From: an uncultured Anaeroplasmataceae bacterium
GTDB taxonomy: Bacteria; Bacillota_I; Bacilli_A; Acholeplasmatales; Anaeroplasmataceae
Assembly (NCBI GenBank): GCA_947589245.1
Contig: CANQBD010000007.1
Coordinates: 1-61,073 of the forward strand
Reading direction: 5' to 3'
Length of the DNA stretch: 61,073 nt
In this document: in pieces, positions 1 through 8,373 of the stretch
Numbering within the stretch: position 1 is the stretch's first letter
Layout of the letters: each line of letters opens with the position of its first letter
Notes under the pieces: model-generated
Databases searched by the model: none
The model's input: only the letters and a program-made list of their open reading frames with translations
What the model was told of the DNA's origin: nothing
Made by a program: the position numbers and the translations under genes

Positions 1-73
1 CTGAAGGGACACGCTTGGAAAGCGTGCAGGTCGGTAACACGGCGCAGGGGTTCAAATCCCCTTCTCTCCGCCA
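1..73 (+). tRNA. tRNA-Ser (anticodon GGA), 5' end cut by the window
   Basis: The visible part has an anticodon arm with loop CTTGGAAAG, giving anticodon GGA. It also has a variable arm consistent with the long arm of class II tRNAs, a T-loop GGTTCAAATCC and an encoded 3' CCA ending at base 73. The acceptor 3' strand CTCTCCG is present, but its 5' partner and most of the D-arm lie before the window. Long variable arm plus GGA identify tRNA-Ser reading TCC/TCT codons. Confidence 0.95.
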
Positions 74-89
74 AAAAAGCTAAGAATCA

Positions 90-117
90 GATTGATACAG
101 TGTATCAGTCTTTTTTT
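90..117 (+). terminator. Terminator after tRNA-Ser
   Basis: GATTGATACA and TGTATCAGTC form a hairpin with one G-T wobble, followed by seven T. It closes the tRNA transcript. The 190 bases after it, up to murE, hold no convincing gene. Confidence 0.75.
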
Positions 118-310
118 ATAAGATATAAATTAAAAAGGTAAATATTTTAATATCTTATATGGATAAATTTCTTGCGGGTATATTTTAAATAATGGAACAT
201 TTTACATTTAGTGATAATATTAGTGTTGATAGTAGAAAACTTGTAATAAAAGTTAAAGCTTTTATGATTAATTTAGACAATTTTTACATAAAATGATAAT
301 GGTGATAACT

Positions 311-1735
311 ATGAAGGTTAATACATTATTTAAAAAAGTTGGTTTAGAGTCTGTTTCTTATAACCACGATGTTTATAAAATAACTACGGATAGTCGTTTA
401 TGTACAGAGAATGCCATTTTTGTAGTCATTAATGGGAATCATGAAGATGGACATAAATATATTAATTCAGCCATAGATAATGGAGCCAAAACAATTATTA
501 CTACTTCCTGTGAAAGAAAATATCCTTACATTAATTATGTCTTTGTTGATAATGTTCGTAAGATATTGGCTTGCTTAGCTAAGGAATATTATGCTAATGT
601 TTCAAAAAAGCTTAAACTTGTTGGAGTAGTAGGTACTAATGGTAAAACAACAACTTCGACAATTGCCTATAATTTTTTTAATTATTTGAATAAATCGGCA
701 ATGCTAATTGGTAGTAATGGGGTGTTTTTTAATAACTATGAAGCAACTTTGAATAATACAACACCTGATATTTTAACTATTTATCAGTTTTTAACTTTAG
801 CTAAAAAGAAGAAAATTAAATATGTTTTTATGGAAATATCAAGTATTGCGGTGGATCAGTATCGTGTTTATGGTTTGGATTTTGATTGTTTGATATTTAC
901 TAATTTTAGTCAAGATCATCTTGACTATCATAAAACGTTAGATAGATATTTGTATTGTAAAATAATTCCTTTTATTAAGCTAAAGAAAGAAGCCTATGCG
1001 ATTATAAACGCTGATGATGAGGCATCTACTAAAATTATGAAATATGCTGATTGTAATTTTATTACCTATGGTTATTCTCGTGGTAGTAATTTATTAGGCA
1101 CTATCAATTATGTTAATGCTGAAGGAATATCTTTTTATGCGAAAGATGTTTTATTTAAATCGCATTTATTAGGTGAATTTAATTCTTATAATATTTTAGC
1201 TGTTTTGGCTTTATGTGATGTTTTTAATATACCTTATGATAGCTATGCAAGCTTTTTAAATGTTTTTGACAACGTTAAGGGTAGAATGAATAAAATATCT
1301 TTTAAAAATAGGAATATTATCATCGATTATGCGCATACATTTATGGCGACTAAGAAGGTAATTGAGGAGGCCTATAGATTATGTAAGCATAAGCTTCATA
1401 TCGTTATTGGGTGTGGTGGTAATCGAGAAAAAGAAAAAAGGGGCATGATTGGTAAATTATTAGATGAGCTAGATGCTGAAGTTATTTTAACTTCTGATAA
1501 TCCCCGATTTGAAAATCCTCAGGCCATAATCGCGGATATTAGGGCTGAGATGGCCAAAGAAGTTACTATAATTGAAGACCGTAAAGAAGCTATCAATTAT
1601 GCTTTAGGGCACCTTGAAGCTGATGATTACCTCCTAGTCTTAGGTAAGGGCTGTGAAAAATATATGGATATTAATGGAATCAAGTATCCATATTCTGACT
1701 TGGAGGTTATCAATGATTGGATTTCAGCTAATTAA
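311..1735 (+). CDS. murE: UDP-N-acetylmuramoyl-tripeptide synthetase MurE (DAP type)
   Basis: This cytoplasmic Mur ligase adds the third residue of the peptidoglycan stem peptide to UDP-MurNAc-L-Ala-D-Glu with ATP. The N-terminal domain has the usual TDSR segment. The P-loop GTNGKTTT is at residues 108-115, followed by MEISS and the TNFSQDHLDYH segment. DNPR is at 396-399; in characterised MurE enzymes this motif selects meso-diaminopimelate. I start at 311 rather than two upstream in-frame ATGs because GGTGAT lies four bases before it. It overlaps mraY by 23 bases, so the two are translationally coupled. A second divergent MurE-like gene lies at 42493-43911; this copy looks canonical. Confidence 0.93.
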   Translation: MKVNTLFKKVGLESVSYNHDVYKITTDSRLCTENAIFVVINGNHEDGHKYINSAIDNGAKTIITTSCERKYPYINYVFVDNVRKILACLAKEYYANVSKKLKLVGVVGTNGKTTTSTIAYNFFNYLNKSAMLIGSNGVFFNNYEATLNNTTPDILTIYQFLTLAKKKKIKYVFMEISSIAVDQYRVYGLDFDCLIFTNFSQDHLDYHKTLDRYLYCKIIPFIKLKKEAYAIINADDEASTKIMKYADCNFITYGYSRGSNLLGTINYVNAEGISFYAKDVLFKSHLLGEFNSYNILAVLALCDVFNIPYDSYASFLNVFDNVKGRMNKISFKNRNIIIDYAHTFMATKKVIEEAYRLCKHKLHIVIGCGGNREKEKRGMIGKLLDELDAEVILTSDNPRFENPQAIIADIRAEMAKEVTIIEDRKEAINYALGHLEADDYLLVLGKGCEKYMDINGIKYPYSDLEVINDWISAN

Positions 1736-2642
1736 ATATTTATTACTTTCACTTTTATCTGTTTTTTGTTATTGTGTTTATGTAAAAGCTTTTAAGCGCC
1801 TTTCTCAAACTGAAAGAGCCTTAGGGCCTGAGTCTCATAAAAAGAAGAATGGGACTATTACAATGGGTGGTATTATTTTTTTAGTATTACCCCTTTTTTT
1901 TGTTTCTTATACTAAAGAAACAATTATGATTATTGTAACGACTTTAAGTTTTGGTATTCTTGGTGTCATTGATGATTTATTGATTGTTATTTTAAAAAAG
2001 AATGATGGATTAAAGGCCTCTATCAAATTATTTATTGAAATAATTATCGCTGGTGTGGTGTTTTTCTTTTACTTAAAAGAAGCTAATAACACAACACTAG
2101 AGTTCTTTAATTTAACAATTGATCTAAAATGGGTTTATGGCTTATTAATTCTTTGGCTTTTAATCTCTAGTGGCAACGCTTGGAATCTCATGGATGGCAT
2201 TGATGGTCTTTGTTCTGGATGTAGTTTAATTTTTGGTATCGGTCTTATGCTTATAGCTTATAAAGAAGGCCACTTTGATATTTTAAATCTTTTAATTTTA
2301 TTTCATATTAGTCTTTTTGTTTTTTGGTGCTTCAATTTACCTAAGGCATTTCTCTTTATGGGGGATGTAGGCTCTCTTGGTTTGGGAGCCTTTTATGCAA
2401 TTACTAGTATTTATTTGAATTCGGTATTAATTTTCATTTTAATGGCTGGTCTATTTATATTTGAGACAGTTTCAGTAATATTGCAAGTAAGCTACTTTAA
2501 AAAGACTAATGGTAAACGTTTATTTAAGATGGCTCCCTTTCATCATCATCTAGAAGCACTTGGTTTTAAAGAACTTCAAATTGATTTAATTTTTTATGGA
2601 GTTCAAATCGCTTTAGTTATAATTGCTTTATGGCTTATTTAA
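1713..2642 (+). CDS. mraY: Phospho-N-acetylmuramoyl-pentapeptide-transferase MraY
   Basis: Integral membrane enzyme that transfers phospho-MurNAc-pentapeptide to undecaprenyl phosphate, making lipid I. The protein is about 309 residues with roughly ten hydrophobic segments. It carries the early GPESHKKKNGT segment, an Asp-rich DD in GVIDDLL, NLMDGIDGL, the FMGDVGSLGLGA loop and the HHHLE motif, all hallmarks of MraY. The start is the ATG at 1713 behind TGGAGG; the reading frame extends upstream inside murE but has no better site. The murE-mraY pair is cut down from the usual dcw cluster; murF, murD, ftsW and murG are not adjacent. Confidence 0.95.
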   Translation: MIGFQLIKYLLLSLLSVFCYCVYVKAFKRLSQTERALGPESHKKKNGTITMGGIIFLVLPLFFVSYTKETIMIIVTTLSFGILGVIDDLLIVILKKNDGLKASIKLFIEIIIAGVVFFFYLKEANNTTLEFFNLTIDLKWVYGLLILWLLISSGNAWNLMDGIDGLCSGCSLIFGIGLMLIAYKEGHFDILNLLILFHISLFVFWCFNLPKAFLFMGDVGSLGLGAFYAITSIYLNSVLIFILMAGLFIFETVSVILQVSYFKKTNGKRLFKMAPFHHHLEALGFKELQIDLIFYGVQIALVIIALWLI

Positions 2643-2645
2643 CAC

Positions 2646-2674
2646 TTGACTTTCTTAAATTATATTTATATAAT
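2646..2674 (+). promoter_or_regulatory. Sigma-A promoter of the lysR-phoH operon
   Basis: TTGACT (2646-2651), 17-base spacer and TATAAT (2669-2674) give a near-consensus vegetative promoter four bases after the mraY stop. The LysR start is at 2715. Confidence 0.8.
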
Positions 2675-2714
2675 CGTCCTATACTATAAAAATAATTTAT
2701 GGAGAGGTGATAGA

Positions 2715-3593
2715 ATGGAAGACACTAGATTGATGACACTTTTGACATTAGTAAAACAAAAAAGTTATACCAATACTGCTAAGCAACTTTTTATTACTCA
2801 ACCTGCAGTTACACATCATATTAAATCGCTTGAACATGAGTTTGACATTAAAATTTTTAAGCCTGGACGTGATTTTGAGTTAACTAAACAAGGTGAAATC
2901 TTAGTTGAATATGGTCGAAGAATGATCAATCAGTCAGTTCAGTTAAGTGAAGCAATTTCTAATTCAATGCGTCAAACAAAGGTCTTACATTTAGGTGTTA
3001 CTAGTGCTAGTGCTATTGCAGTTACTAAGAACAATCTTTTATCGGTTATTTTTAGTCATTATAATTATGAGGCTAAAATAACGGTTCTTAGTCCTGAAAA
3101 AATTTTTAGTGAGCTTCGGGAGGGAAGACTTGATTTTGCCATAATTGATAGTAATTATGATGATAATCTTTTTGATGGTTTTATTTTAGGAAGTTTCGTG
3201 ATAGTTCCTGTTTGTTATAAAGAGGGTAAATTTAAGGAAATAAGAAGAGTTACGAGGGAAATGCTTAAGAATAATCCTTTAATTTTAGGTGCTGAAAAGG
3301 AAGGTATGTGTAAGGCTACTTTAAATGCCTTAAAAAATAATAATGTATCTTTGAGTCATGTCAGTCAGTATAATTCCAATTCACCATTTTTAATGGCAAA
3401 GCTTATTGAGGCTAAGGATGGAATTGGTTTTATGTATGAGGAATTAGCTTTGGAGTATGCTAATATCAAAAAGATGGATTTCCTTAATTATAAAGCTAGT
3501 CAGGATATTTATTTTGTATATAGTCAAGATAGCTTTGATGTGGCCACTTTAAAATCTTTAATAAAGGATCTAAAAAAATGGAAAATGGCGTAG
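2715..3593 (+). CDS. LysR-family transcriptional regulator
   Basis: DNA-binding regulator of 292 residues. The N-terminal winged helix-turn-helix (about residues 1-60) has the LysR pattern, with NTAKQLFITQPAVTHHIKSLE typical of the recognition region. The rest fits a periplasmic-binding-like effector domain. The start at 2715 follows GGAGAGGTG; the frame is open further upstream over the promoter and should not be used. It overlaps the next gene, a pseudouridine synthase, by 16 bases, so they are co-transcribed. LysR genes usually regulate a neighbour or divergent gene, but none here suggests an effector. Its target is unknown. Confidence 0.85.
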   Translation: MEDTRLMTLLTLVKQKSYTNTAKQLFITQPAVTHHIKSLEHEFDIKIFKPGRDFELTKQGEILVEYGRRMINQSVQLSEAISNSMRQTKVLHLGVTSASAIAVTKNNLLSVIFSHYNYEAKITVLSPEKIFSELREGRLDFAIIDSNYDDNLFDGFILGSFVIVPVCYKEGKFKEIRRVTREMLKNNPLILGAEKEGMCKATLNALKNNNVSLSHVSQYNSNSPFLMAKLIEAKDGIGFMYEELALEYANIKKMDFLNYKASQDIYFVYSQDSFDVATLKSLIKDLKKWKMA

Positions 3594-4228
3594 AGATTTT
3601 ATATGAAGATAATCATGTTTTAGTTGCTTATAAACCAAGAGGCATTTTGGCTCAAGCAGATGGAAAGAATTTGCCCGACATGTTAACTATTTTAAAGAAT
3701 TATCTAAAAGAAAAATATCACAAACCAGGTAATGTTTATTTAGGTTTAGTTCATCGTTTAGATTTAAATACAGCTGGAGTTATGGTTTTTGCAAAAACTT
3801 CTAAGGCGGCAGCACGTTTATCTTTAGATATTAAAGAACATCGCTTTGAAAAAAGATATTTGGCAATTGTTGAAGGTCATATTAGTGAAGATGGTAGTAT
3901 TAAATCCTTTCTTCAAAAGGATGCAAAACAGTTAAAGGCTATTATTTCCCCAAATGGTCAAGAGGCTAATTTAGATTATCGAGTTATTAAAAATGATTAC
4001 TTGAATAATAGCGAAGTGAGTTATGTGGATATCTTACTTAAAACAGGTCGATTTCATCAAATTAGAGCACAATTTTCTGCAATTGGTCATCCAATATTTG
4101 GTGATACTAAGTATGGCAGCAAAAATAGCCTTTCTAAAGAGGCTTTTCCGTTAGAAGCCTATCATTTAGGCTTCTATCATCCAATAACTAAGGATTGGTT
4201 GATTTTTGAGAAGAAAACAATTATTTAA
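3578..4228 (+). CDS. RluA/RluD-family RNA pseudouridine synthase
   Basis: Predicted to isomerise uridine to pseudouridine in rRNA or tRNA. The catalytic motif HRLDLNTAG carries the conserved Asp. KRYLAIVEGH and GRFHQIRAQFSAIGHPIFGD are standard RluA-family segments. At 216 residues it lacks the N-terminal S4 domain of RluD and starts directly in the catalytic domain, like RluA or YlyB-type short members. Substrate cannot be assigned. It overlaps the upstream LysR gene and is followed at once by a terminator whose stem includes its stop codon. Confidence 0.88.
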   Translation: MENGVEILYEDNHVLVAYKPRGILAQADGKNLPDMLTILKNYLKEKYHKPGNVYLGLVHRLDLNTAGVMVFAKTSKAAARLSLDIKEHRFEKRYLAIVEGHISEDGSIKSFLQKDAKQLKAIISPNGQEANLDYRVIKNDYLNNSEVSYVDILLKTGRFHQIRAQFSAIGHPIFGDTKYGSKNSLSKEAFPLEAYHLGFYHPITKDWLIFEKKTII

Positions 4229-4251
4229 AGTGGTTAAATACCACTTTTTTT
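4227..4251 (+). terminator. Terminator after pseudouridine synthase
   Basis: AAAGTGGT, loop TAAAT, ACCACTTT, then a T run. The hairpin ends just before the yqfC leader, so yqfC either has its own promoter or depends on read-through. Confidence 0.8.
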
Positions 4252-4274
4252 CATATTATAAAATGGTGAAACTT

Positions 4275-4463
4275 ATGCAGTTTGAATTTTATAAAAATAT
4301 TTTATCTATCAACAATTATCGGCAAATTAAACAGCTTGATAGTGATTTAATATGCCTTGAAAACATTAGTATTAGCGGTGAGAAGTTAAGGGTTGTTAGA
4401 CTTGATAAGGATAATATCGTTATCAAAGGACTTATACAAAAAATTGACTTAGGAGAGGCTTAA
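4275..4463 (+). CDS. yqfC: YqfC-like sporulation protein
   Basis: Small protein of about 62 residues directly upstream of yqfD, which is the conserved order in spore formers. Its C-terminal half (LRVVRLDKDNIVIKG) resembles the end of YqfC, where a short beta-rich domain finishes with an 'I-x-I-x-G' strand. I chose the ATG at 4275 because GGTGAA precedes it by four bases; upstream in-frame codons overlap the terminator. In Bacillus, yqfC and yqfD are mother-cell (sigma-E) genes. A CATATTAT box at 4252-4259 faintly resembles a sigma-E -10 element but lies very close to the ribosome site. Identification rests mainly on context. Confidence 0.65.
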   Translation: MQFEFYKNILSINNYRQIKQLDSDLICLENISISGEKLRVVRLDKDNIVIKGLIQKIDLGEA

Positions 4464-4466
4464 ACT

Positions 4467-5540
4467 ATGGTTTACAAAGTAAGAATGAAGAAGGATGACT
4501 ACTTTAAAATTAACAACAAAATTATTTCAACGAATTTAGAAATTAATGGTGATGATGTAACATTTGAAATTGAAGGTGGTTCATACAATATTTTAAAACG
4601 GACAAACTATGAATTTAAACTGATTGAAAGTGCCAAGACCAAATTATTGCGATTTGTCTCCCATTATGGTTTGTTAATTACGGGTGTTTTATTTTTATTA
4701 TCGATTCTTTATATGAATATTTATCGCGTTAGTACGATTGAATTTAATCGTTATACCCCAATTAATGATGAGATAGAATATCGCATTAAATCAAGCTTTA
4801 GAACTTTATTTTGTTTTGATTTTTGTAATTTAGATTACGAGCAATTTTCTAAAGAAATGCAAGTAAAATATTTTGAATATCCCCATATTAGTGTAACTAG
4901 AAGAAATAACACTATAAGTGTTTATATTGCCAATGTCGATGAAATTAATTATGAGGTTGCCGAAAATCAAGTAGGTGATATTGTAGCCAAAAAAGATGGC
5001 ATTGTTGATAATTTCTATGTCTATAGTGGTAAAGCATTAGTTAGCAAAAATAAATATGTTAAAAGTGGTGATATTTTAATAGAAGGTAATATGCGGGTTG
5101 GGGGCTTAGTTATGGGAACTACCTATGATAAGTTAGTTTTAGAGCTGCCTAAAAAGACTCAGGTCATTGAGACAACTGCTGAAAAGGATGAATATTATGG
5201 GTTGAATATTTTTGGTTGGTCTTTAAATTTTGGTAAAGATTGTAATTATGAATTGTTTGATAAAAAGGAAAATACTCTTTTTAATTTATTTGATTTTATT
5301 TCCTTTAAAAAAATTGCAGAATGCAAAAAAAATGCTATAATAAAGGAGTATAGTCATGATGATGCTTATAAGCTAGCAATCAAAAAAATTGAGGATGATT
5401 TTGATAATCATTTGGTTAATGAGCTTGAACATATTGTAGGTATTACCATGACTAAGGATGAAGAAACTGATGATGCATATGTTTTTACTTTTATAATTAA
5501 AAAATATGAGTCAATTGGTACTTTTCAAGCTAAGGAGTGA
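4467..5540 (+). CDS. yqfD: Sporulation protein YqfD
   Basis: Membrane protein of 357 residues of the YqfD family, required for efficient sporulation in Bacillus; its molecular function is unknown. One clear membrane segment lies at about residues 66-88. A long extracytoplasmic part follows, with the family pattern of N-terminal beta domain, single membrane span, FtsQ/POTRA-like region and a mixed C-terminal domain. It follows yqfC by three bases and overlaps phoH at the region of the phoH ribosome site, as in the yqfC-yqfD-phoH order of many spore formers. Start is ATG at 4467 behind GGAGAGG. Confidence 0.85.
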   Translation: MVYKVRMKKDDYFKINNKIISTNLEINGDDVTFEIEGGSYNILKRTNYEFKLIESAKTKLLRFVSHYGLLITGVLFLLSILYMNIYRVSTIEFNRYTPINDEIEYRIKSSFRTLFCFDFCNLDYEQFSKEMQVKYFEYPHISVTRRNNTISVYIANVDEINYEVAENQVGDIVAKKDGIVDNFYVYSGKALVSKNKYVKSGDILIEGNMRVGGLVMGTTYDKLVLELPKKTQVIETTAEKDEYYGLNIFGWSLNFGKDCNYELFDKKENTLFNLFDFISFKKIAECKKNAIIKEYSHDDAYKLAIKKIEDDFDNHLVNELEHIVGITMTKDEETDDAYVFTFIIKKYESIGTFQAKE

Positions 5541-5545
5541 TTTTT

Positions 5546-6499
5546 TTGAAGTTAAGCTGTCAAATTACTGATGCTGGTGATGCTAAAAATGTTTGTGGTA
5601 TTCAAAATAGTAATCTCAAAACAATTGAAGAATTATTTGATTGTTCCATAGATATTCATGGTGAAGCGATACTTTGTGATACAAACGATGAACAAAAGCT
5701 TTTAGCATTAGAGGAATTTATGCAAGCTTTATTAGAAATATCCGCTTTAGGTATCCATATTTCTAGTCGGGATATAATCTATTTAAAAAAGATTATTGAA
5801 AGTGGAGAATTAAGAAATTACATTAATTTTTTGGAACATCGTAAGCCAATAGCCCATAATCAAAATAATAAGCCAATTTTTGCCAAAACTTTAAAGCAAG
5901 CTGAATATATTAAATTATTGGAGAAGAAGGATTTAGTTTTTTCAATCGGTTCAGCAGGTACAGGTAAAACCTATTTAGCTGTTGTTTACGCTGTCAATGA
6001 ATTAAAAAAGGGGAATGTCCAAAGGATTATTTTGACCCGCCCAGCTGTTGAAGCAGGTGAATCATTAGGCTTTTTACCAGGTGATTTAAAGGAAAAAGTT
6101 GATCCCTATTTACGCCCCTTATATGATGCCTTATATGATATGTTAGGTATTGAGGCTACTAATAGTCTTATTGAAAAGCAAATTTTAGAAATTGCCCCAT
6201 TAGCTTATATGCGTGGTCGAACCTTAGAAAATGCCGTTATTATTTTAGATGAGGCTCAAAACGCAACTGTTGATCAATTAAAGATGTTTTTAACTCGTCT
6301 TGGCTTTAATTCAAAGATGATTGTTACTGGGGATTGTTCCCAAATTGATTTGCCAAATTCAAAACGTTCTGGTTTAAAAATGGCCTCAGAAATGCTTAAG
6401 GATTTAAGAGAGGTTGGAGTTATGGAATTTGAAACATTTGATGTTGTTAGACATCCTCTTGTTGGTAAGATTATTGAGCGTTTTGCAAATATCGAATGA
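5546..6499 (+). CDS. phoH: PhoH-family ATPase
   Basis: Cytoplasmic P-loop ATPase of the PhoH family (317 residues), thought to act in RNA metabolism; many bacterial genomes place it before ybeY. Walker A GSAGTGKT is at about residues 135-142, followed by the LTRPAVEAGE and GFLPGD segments and Walker B VIILDEAQNAT. I favour the TTG at 5546, eight bases after AAGGAG, over the GTG at 5537, which overlaps the ribosome site itself. The usual downstream partner ybeY is absent; a terminator follows the stop. Confidence 0.92.
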   Translation: MKLSCQITDAGDAKNVCGIQNSNLKTIEELFDCSIDIHGEAILCDTNDEQKLLALEEFMQALLEISALGIHISSRDIIYLKKIIESGELRNYINFLEHRKPIAHNQNNKPIFAKTLKQAEYIKLLEKKDLVFSIGSAGTGKTYLAVVYAVNELKKGNVQRIILTRPAVEAGESLGFLPGDLKEKVDPYLRPLYDALYDMLGIEATNSLIEKQILEIAPLAYMRGRTLENAVIILDEAQNATVDQLKMFLTRLGFNSKMIVTGDCSQIDLPNSKRSGLKMASEMLKDLREVGVMEFETFDVVRHPLVGKIIERFANIE

Positions 6500-6524
6500 G
6501 TAGATAGAAATATCTACTTTTTTA
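6499..6524 (+). terminator. Terminator after phoH
   Basis: AGTAGATA, loop GAAA, TATCTACT, followed by T-rich sequence. It begins on the phoH stop codon and ends the lysR-to-phoH operon. Confidence 0.8.
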
Positions 6525-6553
6525 TTGTTTTAACTAAAAAAATTTGTTACAAT
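6525..6553 (+). promoter_or_regulatory. Possible sigma-A promoter for the 6579 gene
   Basis: TTGTTT and TACAAT with 17-base spacing, directly after the phoH terminator and 26 bases before the next start. The match is moderate, but the placement fits. Confidence 0.45.
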
Positions 6554-6578
6554 TATTACATAATGAAAGAGGTAGTAT

Positions 6579-7133
6579 ATGGTAGTTAAAAATCATACTG
6601 TTTTGACAAGTGAAGAAGTATATAAATCTTTACTGTCAATTGCTAGAAAAGGTTATTTAAGTCGTTTTATATTTGCGGCTGCTTTAGCTGTTTTTGGAAT
6701 AATAATTGTTATTGTTGTAGCCAGTACTGGCAATGGGACGGATACTTTAGTAACAGGAGTCTTGTTTTTGATTTTTGCTTTTATTTTTGTTTTAATCAAT
6801 ATTATTTCATTAATTAAGCTTCCTAAGAAGATTGCCAAGCGTAATAGTGATGTTATTGCTGCTGGAATGGTAAATGATTTTGTTTTTAAAGAAGAAAGCT
6901 TTACTTTAAGTTCAACTATTGCTGGTAAAACATCTAAATTTACAGGAAAATATAATGAACTTAATAAGATAGTTGAAGAAGAAAACCAAATTCTTTTTGT
7001 CTTAGGTCAAACTGAAATTTTTGTTTGTAAAAAATCTGGTTTTGAAAATCCTAAAGAAATGAATATATTTTTTTATGGACTTTCTAAACATAAAACTAAA
7101 ATTAAAAGTAAATTAGAAAAAACAAAGGATTAG
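6579..7133 (+). CDS. YcxB-like two-span membrane protein
   Basis: Protein of 184 residues with two adjacent hydrophobic segments at about residues 28-48 and 56-78. A cytoplasmic-type C-terminal domain follows, with alternating strands (NDFVFKEESFTLSS, KFTGKYNELNKI, ILFVLGQTEIFVCKK). This layout of two N-terminal spans plus a small beta domain ending near FIIPK/CKKSGF is that of YcxB-like proteins. Function is unknown. It stands alone between two terminators. AGAGGTAG precedes the ATG. Confidence 0.6.
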   Translation: MVVKNHTVLTSEEVYKSLLSIARKGYLSRFIFAAALAVFGIIIVIVVASTGNGTDTLVTGVLFLIFAFIFVLINIISLIKLPKKIAKRNSDVIAAGMVNDFVFKEESFTLSSTIAGKTSKFTGKYNELNKIVEEENQILFVLGQTEIFVCKKSGFENPKEMNIFFYGLSKHKTKIKSKLEKTKD

Positions 7134-7159
7134 ATGTGGTATATTATCACATCTTTTTT
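7132..7159 (+). terminator. Terminator after YcxB-like gene
   Basis: AGATGTGGTA and TATCACATCT pair around a three-base loop with one G-T wobble, followed by six T. Confidence 0.8.
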
Positions 7160-7183
7160 CATACACTTTGATAGGTGATGAGC

Positions 7184-8317
7184 GTGAAAAAAATCTTAGG
7201 CGTTTTTTTAATTGGCATATTATTTAGTATAACAGGCATCTTTACGGCAAGTGCTAAGAGTGAAGAAGTAGCTCTTTGTCAGGGTAGTACCTCAGCAATT
7301 CTTTTTGAAAGGAGTACTAATACAGTACTTTATAATAAGGAAATGAACCTACGTTTGCCACCTGCTTCCATGACTAAAATTATGACTTTACTTTTAATTT
7401 ATGAGGCTTTGGATAGTGAACAAATCACTAAAACAACGATGTTGACCATTGGTGAAGAACCAACAAAGGTTGAAGGCTCAAAGGCTTTTCTTTCCATAGG
7501 TGAAGAAATAAGTGTTGATGAGCTTTTAAAATGCATCTGTATTGCTTCAGCAAATGATGCAGCTATTGCTATGGCGATTGAACTTGCTGGTAGTGAAGCT
7601 CAATTTGTCAATAAAATGAATGAAAAGGCTACAGTTTTAGGTCTGAAAAATACTCACTTTAGTGATTGTACTGGTCTTTCTAGTAAAAATCATTATACTT
7701 CAGCCTATGATTTAGCTGTAATCTCTGATTATTTGCTTGACCATTATCCTGATGTTTTAAACTATACTAATCTTCAAGAAGACTATATTCGTAAGAATAC
7801 TGCCAAACCATTTTGGCTAGTAAATACGAATAAAATGATTGGGCGGGTAAAATACCTTGATGGTCTTAAAACAGGATATACTAGTTTTAGTAAGTATTGT
7901 ATTACGCTGCATATGACTCAAGAAAACATGAGTTTAATATCTGTTGTTTTCGGTTATGAAAAGGCCACTACTAGAAACGCTGAAAGTCTTGAATTATTGC
8001 GATATGGTTTTGCCAATTATAAATTAGAAAAATTAGCTAGTAAGGGAATGGTTTTAGAATCATTTGAGCATATTCTTTATAAAGATAAAGTGGATATGAT
8101 TGTTGATGAAGATCTTTACTATTTATGTAAGAAGAACGAAACGGTTAATTATGAGACTAAGTATAGCTACAGCTTAGGTGGCAATTTTGCTGGTAAATAT
8201 GAGGTATATTTAGATGGAAAATTAGTTGGTGAAAGTCCAATCAGAGCCAAAGAAGAAGTTAGGCGTAAAAATATTTTTGAATTATTATTTTCAGTAATTA
8301 GGGAATGCTTAAATTAA
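7184..8317 (+). CDS. D-alanyl-D-alanine carboxypeptidase (DacF/PBP5-like)
   Basis: Low-molecular-weight penicillin-binding protein that removes the terminal D-Ala from peptidoglycan stem peptides. All three active-site motifs are visible: SMTK (SxxK), SAND (SxN) and KTGYT (KTG). The GTG at 7184 gives an N-terminal signal peptide (KKILGVFLIGILF core, cleavage likely near ASA-KS). GGTGAT lies four bases before this GTG, the same spacing as other genes here. About 120 residues after KTG form the usual beta-rich C-terminal domain, ending in a hydrophobic amphipathic stretch that could tether it to the membrane. DacF-type enzymes often act in growth or sporulation; which applies here is not shown. 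Confidence 0.93.
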   Translation: MKKILGVFLIGILFSITGIFTASAKSEEVALCQGSTSAILFERSTNTVLYNKEMNLRLPPASMTKIMTLLLIYEALDSEQITKTTMLTIGEEPTKVEGSKAFLSIGEEISVDELLKCICIASANDAAIAMAIELAGSEAQFVNKMNEKATVLGLKNTHFSDCTGLSSKNHYTSAYDLAVISDYLLDHYPDVLNYTNLQEDYIRKNTAKPFWLVNTNKMIGRVKYLDGLKTGYTSFSKYCITLHMTQENMSLISVVFGYEKATTRNAESLELLRYGFANYKLEKLASKGMVLESFEHILYKDKVDMIVDEDLYYLCKKNETVNYETKYSYSLGGNFAGKYEVYLDGKLVGESPIRAKEEVRRKNIFELLFSVIRECLN

Positions 8318-8331
8318 ACATTCCTTTTTTT
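8302..8331 (+). terminator. Terminator after D,D-carboxypeptidase
   Basis: GGAATG and CATTCC flank an A/T loop containing the stop codon, followed by seven T. Confidence 0.7.
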
Positions 8332-8373
8332 AATGATTTATGCTAAAATTATTAATGCTTTGAGGTGAAGGAC

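Noticed and set aside
192-296. 34-codon open frame before murE with a DNISVDSRKL stretch
   Set aside because: It resembles the N-terminal motif of Mur ligases but has no ribosome site and ends over the murE leader. Too short to call a gene or remnant.
6653-6838. Antisense open frame opposite the YcxB-like gene, and similar frames opposite parC, ileS, queT and the ABC genes
   Set aside because: Low-complexity mirror frames of real genes with no ribosome site or family motif.
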